In this document: positions 44,979 to 53,888 of the stretch, in pieces
Numbering within the stretch: position 1 is the stretch's first letter
Layout of the letters: every line of letters starts with the position of its first letter
Assembly: GCA_028279365.1 (NCBI GenBank)
Contig: JANQNX010000002.1
Coordinates: forward strand, 1 to 64,000
Source: Gammaproteobacteria bacterium
GTDB taxonomy: Bacteria; Pseudomonadota; Gammaproteobacteria; Eutrophobiales; Eutrophobiaceae
Direction of reading: 5' to 3'
Length of the DNA stretch: 64,000 nucleotides
The notes under the pieces: model-generated
Told to the model about the DNA's origin: nothing
Database searches by the model: none
The model's input: the letters and a program-made list of their open reading frames with translations, nothing else
Made by a program: the position numbers and the translations under genes

Positions 44979-45778
44979 GTATTAACGAACAAGACGACAA
45001 GCATTTTGAACGCTATTTAGAAGGCGACTCTGAGATATCAAAAAGGTATTCAGAGGCAAGTCAACAACAGCCGCCTGCAGCCATTGACATGGCAATACTT
45101 AGCGCAGCTAAAGATGCTTCGGTCTCAGATCACCATAGGCGTCAGCCGTTCTGGCTAAAGCCGCTCTCTATCGCTGCTAGCATTGCATTATGTGTGAGTC
45201 TGGTCATATCTATGCAGCAAGAGACGGGGCAAACAGTGATGAGAAAACATGAGTTAGAGTCGTTTAACGCTGCTCCTGTAAAAAAACAATTACCTTCAGC
45301 GAAAATAGAACAACTATCACCTGACGTAGTTAAAGACGAGCCATCTGATGTTATAAGTGCAGCAAAACCGTCCATGGAGATGATGTCTGATAGTGTGGTT
45401 CCAACAATGTTGGATAGCTTCAGTGAAATTCAGTCGACAGAAAGTTTCGATTCCGTACAAGAACAGCAGGTATTACAGTCGCGCGTTGGACAGAAACTCA
45501 ATCAAGAATCAATGGAAAAACGACTAGGCAGGAAAGTCGTTGAGCTTAATACTCCAGAAGTAAAAATGAGACGGGATATGGAAGCCGAGTCTGCTGCGCT
45601 GATTAGTGATGAAAAACAGGTTTGGCTGACAATTATCTCATTATACGAAAACGGGAAACTTGAAGAAGCTAATCGGCTTTTGAATCAATTGAGATCTAAT
45701 TATCCAGATTATTCTGTCGAAATGATTAAAAGCAGGTTGGGTTCAAAAGTCTACGATTCAATTATCAAACAACAATGA
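44975..45778 (+). CDS. Single-pass membrane protein, possible anti-sigma factor
   Basis: 267 codons. It overlaps the sigma gene by ATGA (44975-44978). An N-terminal soluble part of about 65 residues (FERYLEGDSEISKRYSEAS) precedes one membrane helix (PLSIAASIALCVSLVIS, about 68-85) and a long periplasmic part. This topology and gene order fit an anti-sigma factor, but there is no zinc-binding HxxxCxxC motif. The C-terminus (WLTIISLYENGKLEEANRLLNQLRSNYPDY, read in parts) resembles a TPR-like helix pair. Confidence 0.65.
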   Translation: MSINEQDDKHFERYLEGDSEISKRYSEASQQQPPAAIDMAILSAAKDASVSDHHRRQPFWLKPLSIAASIALCVSLVISMQQETGQTVMRKHELESFNAAPVKKQLPSAKIEQLSPDVVKDEPSDVISAAKPSMEMMSDSVVPTMLDSFSEIQSTESFDSVQEQQVLQSRVGQKLNQESMEKRLGRKVVELNTPEVKMRRDMEAESAALISDEKQVWLTIISLYENGKLEEANRLLNQLRSNYPDYSVEMIKSRLGSKVYDSIIKQQ

Positions 45779-45810
45779 CTATTGCAAATAGTAGCGCTTG
45801 GAAATAAAAA

Positions 45811-45834
45811 AACCGGGCATGCGCCCGGTTTTCT
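45811..45834. terminator. Bidirectional terminator
   Basis: AACCGGGC (45811-45818), ATGC loop and GCCCGGTT (45823-45830) are flanked by A-rich and T-rich tracts. It can end the sigma-factor unit on the plus strand and the peroxiredoxin unit on the minus strand. Confidence 0.88.
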
Positions 45835-45863
45835 CACTTAACATACTGAAGGGGAGTGTTAAG

Positions 45864-46616
45864 CTATGCAGCTTTTTGACCCTTATCTTTCAGATAAGCT
45901 TCAAGATCGTCTGCAGTACCGATCAGGTTGCCACCAATAAATACCTGTGGGGTGGTGGTAGCGCCTGAAATTGCACGTAATGAACGGCTGGTTGCGCCAT
46001 GACCAAGTTCAATTTCTTCATAAGGCATGTTGTTAGCTTCAAGAAGGTTTCTGGCACGTTCGCAGTGAATGCAGCCTTTACGAGAGATGATTGAAACGAA
46101 TTCCGGTTTTACCGCATTGGCATTAACGTAATTCAACATGGTGTCCGCATCGGAAACTTCGAAGGGGTCGCCTTCAACTTCTGGCTCGATGAACATCTTG
46201 TCTATGACTTTGTCCTTGACCAGCATGGAATAACGCCATGAGCGCTTGCCAAAACCCAGATCGTTTTTGCTGACTAACATACCCATGCCATCGGTAAATT
46301 CGCCGTTGCCATCAGGAAGAACCGTCACGTTGTCAGATTCCTGGTTTTCTTTCCAGGCATTCATTACGAAGGTATCGTTAACAGAAATACATACGATTTC
46401 ATCAATGCCGTTTTGCTTGAACACAGGTGCAAGCTCGTTGTAACGAGGCAAGTGTGTAGCAGAACAAGTCGGGGTGAAAGCACCTGGTAATGAAAAAACT
46501 ACAACATTTTTACCTGCAAACAGGTCATCAGTCGTGACGTTTTTCCAATCGCCATCTTCAATCACACGAAAAGTGACGTTGGGTACGTTCTTACCTTCAA
46601 TATTTTCTAAAGACAT
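45864..46616 (-). CDS. Peroxiredoxin-glutaredoxin fusion
   Basis: 250 codons from the ATG at 46616, which has AGGAG seven bases upstream. The N-terminal peroxiredoxin-5-like domain has the peroxidatic Cys51 in LPGAFTPTCSATHLP. The C-terminal glutaredoxin has Cys182-x2-Cys185 (GCIHC) and TTPQVFIGG. In Haemophilus and others this hybrid reduces peroxides with glutathione, the glutaredoxin half recycling the peroxidase. It is cytoplasmic and stands alone. Confidence 0.93.
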   Translation of the reverse strand: MSLENIEGKNVPNVTFRVIEDGDWKNVTTDDLFAGKNVVVFSLPGAFTPTCSATHLPRYNELAPVFKQNGIDEIVCISVNDTFVMNAWKENQESDNVTVLPDGNGEFTDGMGMLVSKNDLGFGKRSWRYSMLVKDKVIDKMFIEPEVEGDPFEVSDADTMLNYVNANAVKPEFVSIISRKGCIHCERARNLLEANNMPYEEIELGHGATSRSLRAISGATTTPQVFIGGNLIGTADDLEAYLKDKGQKAA

Positions 46617-46739
46617 ATAAATTCTCCTAGGAGGTTGAAAAGTGATGCGCAAATATTAGCGACAGCAAAAATAGAATTGAATTTGAAAGTTTCTATAAGC
46701 CTAATAGATGATGCCTATGGAACAAAAAATATAGCGAGA

Positions 46740-47234
46740 TTAATGTATCTGTGATTGTGACGTGGGTTGTTCCATATAGCCCAGATTCCACTCAGCTTTT
46801 GCTATCGATTGTGAAAGCAAGGAATAGACCATGTACAACATCGTGTCGTTCAGATTATAGGTAATACCTTTGTTGTCATTTGATTTCAGTTCCAGGACAA
46901 AATTACCATTGCTGTCTTTTCCCGATTTAATGGCGTAAGCGAGTATGCCTTTGTCGCCCAGTGGCTTGGTTTTGGGTTGTTCTTCCGCGTAGGGTTTTTC
47001 AAAGGCACCTTGTTTAAATAACTGCTTGGTTTCCTGTTTCGAGGCAACATTGGTGGTCCCACCGCGTTCATCAATCTCTTTTTGGATTAAATCCAATAGT
47101 ATTCGAGTGTAGCGGCGGGTTAACCAGATTAAATATTCTTCGTTATTGGTGGTGGAGGTACGCACCAGAATTCTGTCCTCGACAGGTGAGTATTGCATAT
47201 TAATCTGGTGTAATTTATTGGTGTTTGCTGTCAT
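46740..47234 (-). CDS. Conserved hypothetical protein coupled to the PQQ dehydrogenase gene
   Basis: 164 codons. The ATG overlaps the stop of the PQQ dehydrogenase gene (47231-47234), so the two are translationally coupled. The N-terminus INMQYSPVEDRILVRTST and EYLIWLTRRYTRILLDLI resemble a conserved unknown family seen in other gammaproteobacteria, from memory. There is no signal peptide and no Cys, so it appears cytoplasmic, whereas its partner is exported. Function is unknown. Confidence 0.75.
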   Translation of the reverse strand: MTANTNKLHQINMQYSPVEDRILVRTSTTNNEEYLIWLTRRYTRILLDLIQKEIDERGGTTNVASKQETKQLFKQGAFEKPYAEEQPKTKPLGDKGILAYAIKSGKDSNGNFVLELKSNDNKGITYNLNDTMLYMVYSLLSQSIAKAEWNLGYMEQPTSQSQIH

Positions 47235-49012
47235 TTTGTTGGTGTTGCATCCAGTGCAAAAGTCAGAATTTCATCACCGGTTGCATAGCCGTAAAGTTTG
47301 TTACCACCTGCCGCCACCGTAATGTACTGCTTTCCGTTGATTTGATAAGTGATTGGCGGTGCATTCACACCGTAACGACTGGTATATTGCCATAGCGTCT
47401 CGCCAGTCTCGGCGTCGAGGGCATTAAAATTGCCATTGCCCTCACCAGTGAATACCAAGCCACCTGCAGTCACCATTGAACCACCGACCATTGGGTCATC
47501 AATATTTTTTTGCCAGGCAATTTTACCGGTGTTAACGTCAATCGCAGTATACGTGCCCGAATCAGGTTCCCCGGTTTTTTGAAAAAAAGTATAACTCTCC
47601 CAGGGTCGTCCCGGCTTGGGGGTCAATTTTCTTGATATAAATAATGACGGTTGATAAATGCCCATGATGTAGGCGAGGGAAGTATTGGGGTTATACGCAA
47701 CCGGGGACCAGGATGAAGCGCCAAGTGTACCCGGGACAATACGTGTGCCTTCTTCAGAAGGTAGCGCGAACAGGTTTTCCTGCTGGATAAACGGTTCTGA
47801 TTTTTTGATGAGTTCCCCGGTGATGCGGTCATGAATAAAAAACCAGCCTAATTTGCTCGCTTGTCCTACTGCTTTAATGGTTTTACCGTTATATTGATAC
47901 TCGAAAAGTACCGGTGGACTGGCCACATCATAACCCCAGCGATCATGCGGCACTTGTTGGTAATACCAGCGTAGTTTTCCGGTTTTACTATCTAGCGCCA
48001 CCAGGCTGACGGTATAGAGATTATCTCCGGGACGAGTCGAACCATCCATCTGTGGAGACGGATTGCCCGTACCGATATAGAGTAACCCAGCTTCAGGGTC
48101 TATCGCAGGCGTCGTCCAGACAGAGCCACCGCCAAGTTTCCAGGTATCCGCATAGCGCTTGAATGCTTCCTTTTCCTCGGTGATATTACGATTAAGCGTT
48201 GGGCCATAATCAAGCTGTGTGGTCCATTCTCCTTCCCAGCCCGTTTCCGGTACGCTGTACCAGCGCCAAAGTTCTTCGCCTGACTCCGTATCATAAGCAG
48301 CAAGGAAACCGCGAAGACCATGCCCCCCGCCGGAAAAACTGCCTACCGAAAGCACTTGCTCGCCTGCTTTTTCCTGTTCCAGATGTAAACCATAACCTGC
48401 GCCAGTAATACCGATATAGATGATTCCATCATGTATCTGCGGTGCGAGATTAGCGCTGTAGCCAGTTTGTCCGGTTTGAATCGCTCCGCTGAATTCATCG
48501 ATATCAGCTACGGCCTGAATCACCTCGGCGTTGCCTTGATCCGTTTCGGTAATGGCTTTGTCCCAAACGATCGCTCCACTTAGCTTATCGAGTGCTATCA
48601 GTCTGCCATCAATAGTGACAGTAAAAATTTTATTGCCGGACAGAGCAGGCCCCCGGTTTGCCGGTCCACAACAAAAATTGCGATTTTTTAGTTGATGTTG
48701 GTAACGCCATATTTCCTGACCTGATGCCGCATCAAGTGCGATGACATCATTAAAAGGGGTCGTGATATACATGACATTATTTTCAACCAATGGGTTGGTC
48801 TGAAATGTCGCTTTTTTACCGGTCTGGTATTTCCACGCCAATGTGAGTCTAGAAACCGACTGACGATCAATCTGGCTTAGCGGACTGAAGCGTTGATTGG
48901 CATAATTTTCACCATACAGTTTCCAGCCTGTATCGCGCTGCATTTCATCTGCATGTGCAAGGTTAAGCAATAAAAAAAATATAAATGGGGCGGGGTATGA
49001 TAATGTTTTCAT
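47231..49012 (-). CDS. PQQ-dependent dehydrogenase, eight-bladed propeller type
   Basis: 593 codons from the ATG at 49012. A signal peptide ends near Ala-His-Ala-Asp (about 21). Tryptophan-docking repeats (DAASGQEIWRY, DKLSGAIVW, DTESGEELWRW, DSKTGKLRWYY) build the propeller. The adjacent Cys114-Cys115 pair forms the ring disulfide under PQQ. GTGNPSP supplies the metal-ligand Asn near 317. The segment that carries the catalytic Asp in methanol dehydrogenases reads HDRWGYD here: Gly360 stands where the Asp is expected and Asp362 two positions later. No haem CxxCH is present. The electron donor and acceptor are unknown. It is divergent from a transporter gene. Confidence 0.88.
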   Translation of the reverse strand: MKTLSYPAPFIFFLLLNLAHADEMQRDTGWKLYGENYANQRFSPLSQIDRQSVSRLTLAWKYQTGKKATFQTNPLVENNVMYITTPFNDVIALDAASGQEIWRYQHQLKNRNFCCGPANRGPALSGNKIFTVTIDGRLIALDKLSGAIVWDKAITETDQGNAEVIQAVADIDEFSGAIQTGQTGYSANLAPQIHDGIIYIGITGAGYGLHLEQEKAGEQVLSVGSFSGGGHGLRGFLAAYDTESGEELWRWYSVPETGWEGEWTTQLDYGPTLNRNITEEKEAFKRYADTWKLGGGSVWTTPAIDPEAGLLYIGTGNPSPQMDGSTRPGDNLYTVSLVALDSKTGKLRWYYQQVPHDRWGYDVASPPVLFEYQYNGKTIKAVGQASKLGWFFIHDRITGELIKKSEPFIQQENLFALPSEEGTRIVPGTLGASSWSPVAYNPNTSLAYIMGIYQPSLFISRKLTPKPGRPWESYTFFQKTGEPDSGTYTAIDVNTGKIAWQKNIDDPMVGGSMVTAGGLVFTGEGNGNFNALDAETGETLWQYTSRYGVNAPPITYQINGKQYITVAAGGNKLYGYATGDEILTFALDATPTK

Positions 49013-49090
49013 TGCGTCATGCTTGATTTGGTCTTGATCGAAAGTGTAACCACAAACCCCGTTGATTGAAATAATTTGGAATAGAGCGAG

Positions 49091-49993
49091 TTGGCACACC
49101 TGCTAGTTTTACCCATTGGTGCATTATTCATTTCTGCTGTTGCGATAGTTTATCCACGACTACTCGATGGTTATGCGTCCGCTATTGTGCCGTTGTTAAC
49201 CTTCATCATGTTTAGCATGGGCATGACGCTTAAATTGACCGATTTTGAACGGGTCATAAAAATGCCGTTGTTAATCTTGTTGGGTGTGTCAATGCAATAT
49301 CTATTAATGCCTCTGCTTGGCTGGTTGCTGGGCATTGGTTTTGGATTCAGTTCGTCTATTGCAGCGGGTATCATTTTGGTCGGTGCTTGTCCGGGTGGAA
49401 CCGCATCGAACGTGATTTGCTATCTGGCAAGGGGCAATGTTGCATTATCCATTACCCTGACGGCTGTTTCGACAATCATTGCCACTATTGCGACACCGCT
49501 GATGACCTATCTCTATGTTGCCCAGGACATCACTGTTTCCGTTGATGGGATGATGAAAAGCCTTTTCTATATTGTGCTGTTGCCTGTCACTATGGGCGTG
49601 GTGATAAATAGTTATTGGCATAAGAAAATTGAACGCGTGAGCCATGTCTTACCTTATGTTTCAATGTGTTCGATTATTTTGATCATTGGTGTGATTGTCG
49701 CAATCAGTCATGAGAAGTTAAATGAAATTGGTGTTGTCATTATCATTGCTGTGATATTGCATAATTTGACAGGATTATTGCTTGGCTATTTGATTCCACG
49801 TTTGCTCCGTTATGATGAGAGCGTTTGTCGAACTTTAGCCATTGAAGTCGGGATGCAAAACTCTGGCTTGGCAGTGGCATTGGCGAATAAATTTTTGACG
49901 CCATTGGCCGCATTGCCAGCTGCTTTTTTTAGTATCTGGCATAATATAAGTGGTTCAATGCTTGCTGCATGGTGGTCAAAAGACAAGGCATGA
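49091..49993 (+). CDS. Bile acid:sodium symporter family transporter
   Basis: 300 codons from a TTG at 49091 with GAGCGAG upstream. About nine or ten hydrophobic helices are visible. FIMFSMGMTLKLTDFERV, GACPGGTASNVICYLARGN and EVGMQNSGLAVALA are signatures of the SBF/BASS family. These are sodium-coupled carriers of organic anions such as pyruvate or sterol conjugates; the substrate here is unknown. It is divergent from the PQQ dehydrogenase gene by 78 bases, and a lipoprotein gene follows after six bases. Confidence 0.9.
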   Translation: MAHLLVLPIGALFISAVAIVYPRLLDGYASAIVPLLTFIMFSMGMTLKLTDFERVIKMPLLILLGVSMQYLLMPLLGWLLGIGFGFSSSIAAGIILVGACPGGTASNVICYLARGNVALSITLTAVSTIIATIATPLMTYLYVAQDITVSVDGMMKSLFYIVLLPVTMGVVINSYWHKKIERVSHVLPYVSMCSIILIIGVIVAISHEKLNEIGVVIIIAVILHNLTGLLLGYLIPRLLRYDESVCRTLAIEVGMQNSGLAVALANKFLTPLAALPAAFFSIWHNISGSMLAAWWSKDKA

Positions 49994-49999
49994 TGAGGT

Positions 50000-50725
50000 A
50001 TGTTAACTAAACGTTGTTTAATTCAAATTCGTTTTATTGTTCTAGCTGTATGGGTCTGTTTCACTACGGCCTGCGCGGATAATAATCAAGCGAATTATTT
50101 TCCATTAAATAAGGGTGCCAAGTGGCGTTACGATGTTGCTTTGACTACCCGTGATGGACTCGAAAAGCAAAAATATTTTTTAAACAGCCTTGGTAAAAAG
50201 GAATTAGCCGACAAAGCGGTGTTTGTGAAACATTCACTCGATGGGAGTGCGCTTTATTATTCTGAAAACGAAAAAGGTATTACTTATCTCGGGCATGTTA
50301 GCGATTTGAACCTCGGCAGAATATTCAAACCGGATGAACAAGTCATATTTCCCTACCCGATTGAAAAAGACAGCCGTTGGCAAACGGTAACCGAGACGCG
50401 CTTGCTAAAAAAAACCGGACCGCCACAAAAGACAGAATTCAAGATTGTCGCCAGGGTGCCAATGGATGCTACAGTTGAGTCCTTGTCTGAGACCATTACC
50501 GTGCCAGCAGGGACATTTGAAAATTGTCTTAAAATCATCAAATCAGGTTCAACCATGAAAGACGCGGGCAATTATGTCGGGCTAACCATGGTCAATGTTG
50601 AAGAAACCAGCTGGTATGCACCAAATATTGGTTTGGTAAAAATGCAGCGTGAAGAGACCACGCAAAGTGCAGCGTTGGATAAAGGCAACCTGTTAATCGA
50701 GCTGGCTGATTTTGAGCCGGGTTAA
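50000..50725 (+). CDS. Putative lipoprotein of unknown function
   Basis: 241 codons. The signal ends in FTTAC (Cys25), a plausible but not perfect lipobox. The mature part begins NYFPLNKGAKWRYDV and later has FPYPIEKDSRWQ, ITVPAGTFENCLKI and TSWYAPNIGLVKMQREE. This layout is common in exported beta-rich proteins of unknown function. It is six bases after the transporter, so probably co-transcribed. Confidence 0.75.
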   Translation: MLTKRCLIQIRFIVLAVWVCFTTACADNNQANYFPLNKGAKWRYDVALTTRDGLEKQKYFLNSLGKKELADKAVFVKHSLDGSALYYSENEKGITYLGHVSDLNLGRIFKPDEQVIFPYPIEKDSRWQTVTETRLLKKTGPPQKTEFKIVARVPMDATVESLSETITVPAGTFENCLKIIKSGSTMKDAGNYVGLTMVNVEETSWYAPNIGLVKMQREETTQSAALDKGNLLIELADFEPG

Positions 50726-50788
50726 GGCAATGCTGTCGCCATGAACGCGAGTATTTAGTTTAAGAATTATCAATTGAATGAGGTCAAT

Positions 50789-51010
50789 ATGTCAGAAAAC
50801 ATGAGTGAAAGAGAATTGGAGGCGTTAAAGATTGCTTTTACCTATATGCCCAGGGCGATCGAAGTCACTAAATACGAATATGGCGACCGTTGCGAAAAAA
50901 TTTTGATGCATATTGAAAAGGTCAGGGGCGTGCTGGCTAATAATGATATTGATCCCGAGGAAGTGTATGGCGAGATCAATCCTGAAGACACACCAAATTC
51001 GAGTTACTAG
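50789..51010 (+). CDS. Small acidic conserved hypothetical protein
   Basis: 73 codons from the ATG at 50789. GAGG lies five bases upstream, which favours this over the TTG at 50774. The sequence is helical and acidic: SERELEALKIAFTYMPRAIE and CEKILMHIEKVRGVLANN. There is no signal peptide or recognised motif. It is convergent with the 5-formyl-THF cyclo-ligase gene. Confidence 0.65.
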   Translation: MSENMSERELEALKIAFTYMPRAIEVTKYEYGDRCEKILMHIEKVRGVLANNDIDPEEVYGEINPEDTPNSSY

Positions 51011-51026
51011 TTTGTTTTGAATCTGG

Positions 51027-51590
51027 TCAGATGATGATGGTTTGCTGATCTGTGATCAGCATATCCAGCAATACATCATTCTCTTCTATAGGTAGTTCGG
51101 GGATGATTTGTTCATTAAATGCGAGCCCGATTTTTGTTTTGACCCGGTTTTTCGAGAACCAGCGATCATAGTAGCCGCGACCATAGCCAATACGCCCTCC
51201 AGCACGAGTAAATCCCAGCCCCGGCGTCAAGGCAATATCAAACTCGACATCGGCAGCCTCACTGGATATCGGAGTCAGGATGCCGTAGCTATCTTGTGCT
51301 AATTCTTCCCAATCGGTCACATTGACCGCGATCATGGTGGTCTTGTCGATGATTTTCGGAACACAAACACAACGTTTCTGTTCCATTAACTGCGATATCA
51401 GCGGGTGCGTGTCGATCTCATTAAGATAGGAAATAAAACAAAAAACGGTTTTTGCGTCATCAAATAGTGCTAATTGAGCCAATTTCTCGTGAATTTCTTC
51501 ACTTTTTTTCCGTCTGGATTCGGCTGAAATATCAGCGCGAAGTTGTTTTAGTCTGGCTCGGAGTTGTTTTTTTTCTTCAAGTAAATTCAT
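51027..51590 (-). CDS. fau: 5-formyltetrahydrofolate cyclo-ligase
   Basis: 187 codons. KKQLRARLKQLRADIS at the N-terminus, TPGLGFTRAGGRIGYGRGYYDRW near 125-150 and the basic ATP-binding start match the family. It converts 5-formyl-THF to methenyl-THF with ATP, returning folate to one-carbon metabolism, which is of weight in a methylotroph. In E. coli the 6S RNA gene lies upstream of this gene; I could not see a convincing 6S RNA at 51591-51720. Confidence 0.93.
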   Translation of the reverse strand: MNLLEEKKQLRARLKQLRADISAESRRKKSEEIHEKLAQLALFDDAKTVFCFISYLNEIDTHPLISQLMEQKRCVCVPKIIDKTTMIAVNVTDWEELAQDSYGILTPISSEAADVEFDIALTPGLGFTRAGGRIGYGRGYYDRWFSKNRVKTKIGLAFNEQIIPELPIEENDVLLDMLITDQQTIII

Positions 51591-51723
51591 GCTTTCTTCA
51601 TAAACTATAATTATATTAGTAGCTTACACTACTAACTTAAATGAAATTAGATATTTAGGATCTGCATTAGCTGTTATTAAAATCATGCCATTTTTCAGTA
51701 CATAACGAGCATAAATCAGCCAG

Positions 51724-51729
51724 TATAAT
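51724..51729 (+). promoter_or_regulatory. Candidate -10 box for rpsP
   Basis: A perfect TATAAT lies 102 bases before the rpsP ATG. No good -35 hexamer is present at the proper spacing. Confidence 0.35.
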
Positions 51730-51830
51730 GATGTCTCACCGTGCTTTCTTTTTTAGCGCAAATACGTACAATAGCGCCTTTTTTTAGGGCGGAGTATTCC
51801 GTCAAATACAGAATACAGAGGGCTAGGCTG

Positions 51831-52082
51831 ATGGTAGCAATTAGATTGTCTCGTACAGGAGCCAAAAGAAAACCGTTTTATCATATTGTGGTGATTGATA
51901 GTCGCAAGCAACGCGACGGTCGCCCGATTGAACGAATCGGTTTTTTCAATCCTTGTGCAAAAGGGCAGGAGATTCCACTGCAGGTGGATACAGAGCGTTA
52001 TGATTATTGGGTATCACAAGGTGCACAAACATCTGATCGCGTTAAGAAATTAATTAAAGATAACGCCAAGGCAGCGGCGTAA
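51831..52082 (+). CDS. rpsP: 30S ribosomal protein S16
   Basis: 83 codons from the ATG at 51831 with GAGGG upstream; the frame is open to 51741 but the extension is not part of S16. [20 protein letters not shown] and [14 protein letters not shown] are typical. It opens the rpsP-rimM-trmD-rplS operon. Confidence 0.97.
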   Translation: MVAIRLSRTGAKRKPFYHIVVIDSRKQRDGRPIERIGFFNPCAKGQEIPLQVDTERYDYWVSQGAQTSDRVKKLIKDNAKAAA

Positions 52083-52148
52083 GGCTCAGCCAGCCATTGC
52101 AAGTCCGCAGTTCAATCATTCTGATTGGCACTGCAAGTTAGACAGGTA

Positions 52149-52664
52149 ATGCAATCCGATTCATCGCCTTTGATCATCGGCCGAGTCAACGGCGTTTATG
52201 GTGTTAAAGGCTGGGTAAAGGTCAGATCCTTTACCCGTCCAGAAAATAATATATTGAACTACTCGCCGGTGTTACTGGATATTGAAGGACATTGGCAAGA
52301 GAAAGCCGTAGAGGCTGCCCAAAGTCGGGGTAAACATCTGCTGATTAAGCTATCCGGCATTGAGTCACCGGAACAGGCCAAATTGTTTCAGCAGTGCGAT
52401 ATCGCCATCGCCCATGAACAGTTGCCCGAGTTGGTCGAAGCAGAGTTTTACTGGCATCAACTCATCGGTCTGGATGTCATCAATCAGGATCAAAAGCCTG
52501 TTGGTCGGGTAAAAGAAATAAGAGAAACGGGCGCCAATGATGTGCTGGTGGTTGAGTCTGAGCAAAATAGACAAACGTTCATTCCGCTGGTGATGGATGT
52601 TTACGTCAAACACATCGATGTCACTAACAAACGTATTCTGGTTGATTGGGTGTTAGAAGATTGA
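52149..52664 (+). CDS. rimM: Ribosome maturation factor RimM
   Basis: 171 codons from the ATG at 52149 (ACAGG upstream; a TTG at 52125 is less likely). [20 protein letters not shown] and the PRC-barrel part [22 protein letters not shown] and [13 protein letters not shown] are conserved. It acts in 30S head assembly near S19. The stop overlaps the trmD start. Confidence 0.96.
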   Translation: MQSDSSPLIIGRVNGVYGVKGWVKVRSFTRPENNILNYSPVLLDIEGHWQEKAVEAAQSRGKHLLIKLSGIESPEQAKLFQQCDIAIAHEQLPELVEAEFYWHQLIGLDVINQDQKPVGRVKEIRETGANDVLVVESEQNRQTFIPLVMDVYVKHIDVTNKRILVDWVLED

Positions 52665-53422
52665 ACACTGAATCTCACTCGGCTTATCAATTAGATTTTG
52701 TGAGTCTGTTCCCCGATTTGATTTCGTCGGTGTTTGAACATGGCGTGATTAGTAGGGCGGTAAAACAGCAGCGTATTGAATATCGACACTGGAATCCGCG
52801 TGATTTCACGACAGATTCGCATCGAACGGTCGATGATCGACCTTTCGGTGGCGGTCCGGGTATGGTGATGCTGTATCAGCCCCTTTGTGCTGCGATTGAA
52901 AAAGCAAAACAATGCCAGCCGAAGGCCAGGGTGATTTACCTGACGCCGCAGGGCAGAAAGCTTGACCAGCAGGGAGTGATGGAACTGGCACAGCGAGATG
53001 GACTTATCATTGTGGCAGGACGCTATGAGGCCATGGACGAACGTGTGATTGATTCACATATCGATGAAGAATGGTCGATTGGTGATTATGTCCTCAGCGG
53101 CGGCGAATTGGCGGCGATGGTCATGGTCGATGCGGTTTGTCGAACCTTGCCCGGTGTATTGGGACATGAATCTTCGGCCAGTCAGGATTCATTTGTTGAC
53201 GGATTGCTTGACTATCCGCATTATACGCGTCCTGAAAATATTGCCGGTTTGTCAGTGCCTGAGGTATTGCTTAGCGGCAACCACGCTGAAATTCAGCGCT
53301 GGAGAATGAAACAGGCCCTCGGCAAGACCTGGAAGGTCAGGCCGGACTTGCTGGAATCGATTGAGTTAAATGAAGAACAGCAAGCCTTATTGGATGAATT
53401 TATTGCGGAATATCAAGACTAG
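52661..53422 (+). CDS. trmD: tRNA (guanine-37-N1) methyltransferase
   Basis: 253 codons from a TTG at 52661 that overlaps the rimM TGA; another TTG at 52646 is possible. [44 protein letters not shown] and the trefoil-knot loop [14 protein letters not shown] are visible. It methylates G37 in tRNAs reading CNN codons to keep the frame. Confidence 0.96.
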   Translation: MNTESHSAYQLDFVSLFPDLISSVFEHGVISRAVKQQRIEYRHWNPRDFTTDSHRTVDDRPFGGGPGMVMLYQPLCAAIEKAKQCQPKARVIYLTPQGRKLDQQGVMELAQRDGLIIVAGRYEAMDERVIDSHIDEEWSIGDYVLSGGELAAMVMVDAVCRTLPGVLGHESSASQDSFVDGLLDYPHYTRPENIAGLSVPEVLLSGNHAEIQRWRMKQALGKTWKVRPDLLESIELNEEQQALLDEFIAEYQD

Positions 53423-53442
53423 CTATTATTTGGAGCAGGAAA

Positions 53443-53799
53443 ATGGGAAACATTATCGAACAGCTTGAAGCTGAACAAATGACAAAAGACGTCCCTGAAT
53501 TTAACCCGGGCGACACCGTTGTTGTTCAGGTGAAAGTAAAAGAAGGTCAGCGCGAGCGTTTACAGGCGTTCGAAGGTGTGGTGATTGCGGTTAAAAATCG
53601 TGGTTTGAATTCTTCGTTCACCGTGCGCAAGATTTCTTATGGTGAGGGTGTTGAGCGTGTATTCCAGACCTACAGTCCCAGCGTCGCTGAGATTAAAGTC
53701 AAACGCCGTGGCGATGTTCGTCGTGCAAAACTTTATTACATGCGCGACCGCCGTGGTAAAGCCGCACGTATTAAGGAAAAAATTAAAAGCTCTTCTTAA
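53443..53799 (+). CDS. rplS: 50S ribosomal protein L19
   Basis: 118 codons with GGAGCAGG upstream. [53 protein letters not shown] and [15 protein letters not shown] are family sequence. It is the last gene of the rpsP operon; a stable hairpin follows. Confidence 0.97.
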   Translation: MGNIIEQLEAEQMTKDVPEFNPGDTVVVQVKVKEGQRERLQAFEGVVIAVKNRGLNSSFTVRKISYGEGVERVFQTYSPSVAEIKVKRRGDVRRAKLYYMRDRRGKAARIKEKIKSSS

Positions 53800-53805
53800 T
53801 CTTTG

Positions 53806-53832
53806 GGTCGGGCTGATTTCTTCAGCCCGACC
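53806..53832 (+). terminator. Hairpin after rplS
   Basis: An 11-base-pair stem, GGTCGGGCTGA with TCAGCCCGACC, encloses TTTCT. There is no T run after it, so termination may be weak or factor-dependent. Confidence 0.55.
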
Positions 53833-53888
53833 TGTACCTTCCGGCTCGCAGCAGTTACAGTTTAAGTAATTGTTATCCAATAATAGTA

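Noticed and set aside
51591-51830. 6S RNA gene next to the cyclo-ligase gene as in E. coli
   Set aside because: I could not trace the long imperfect hairpin with a central bubble, and a candidate promoter for rpsP occupies the space.
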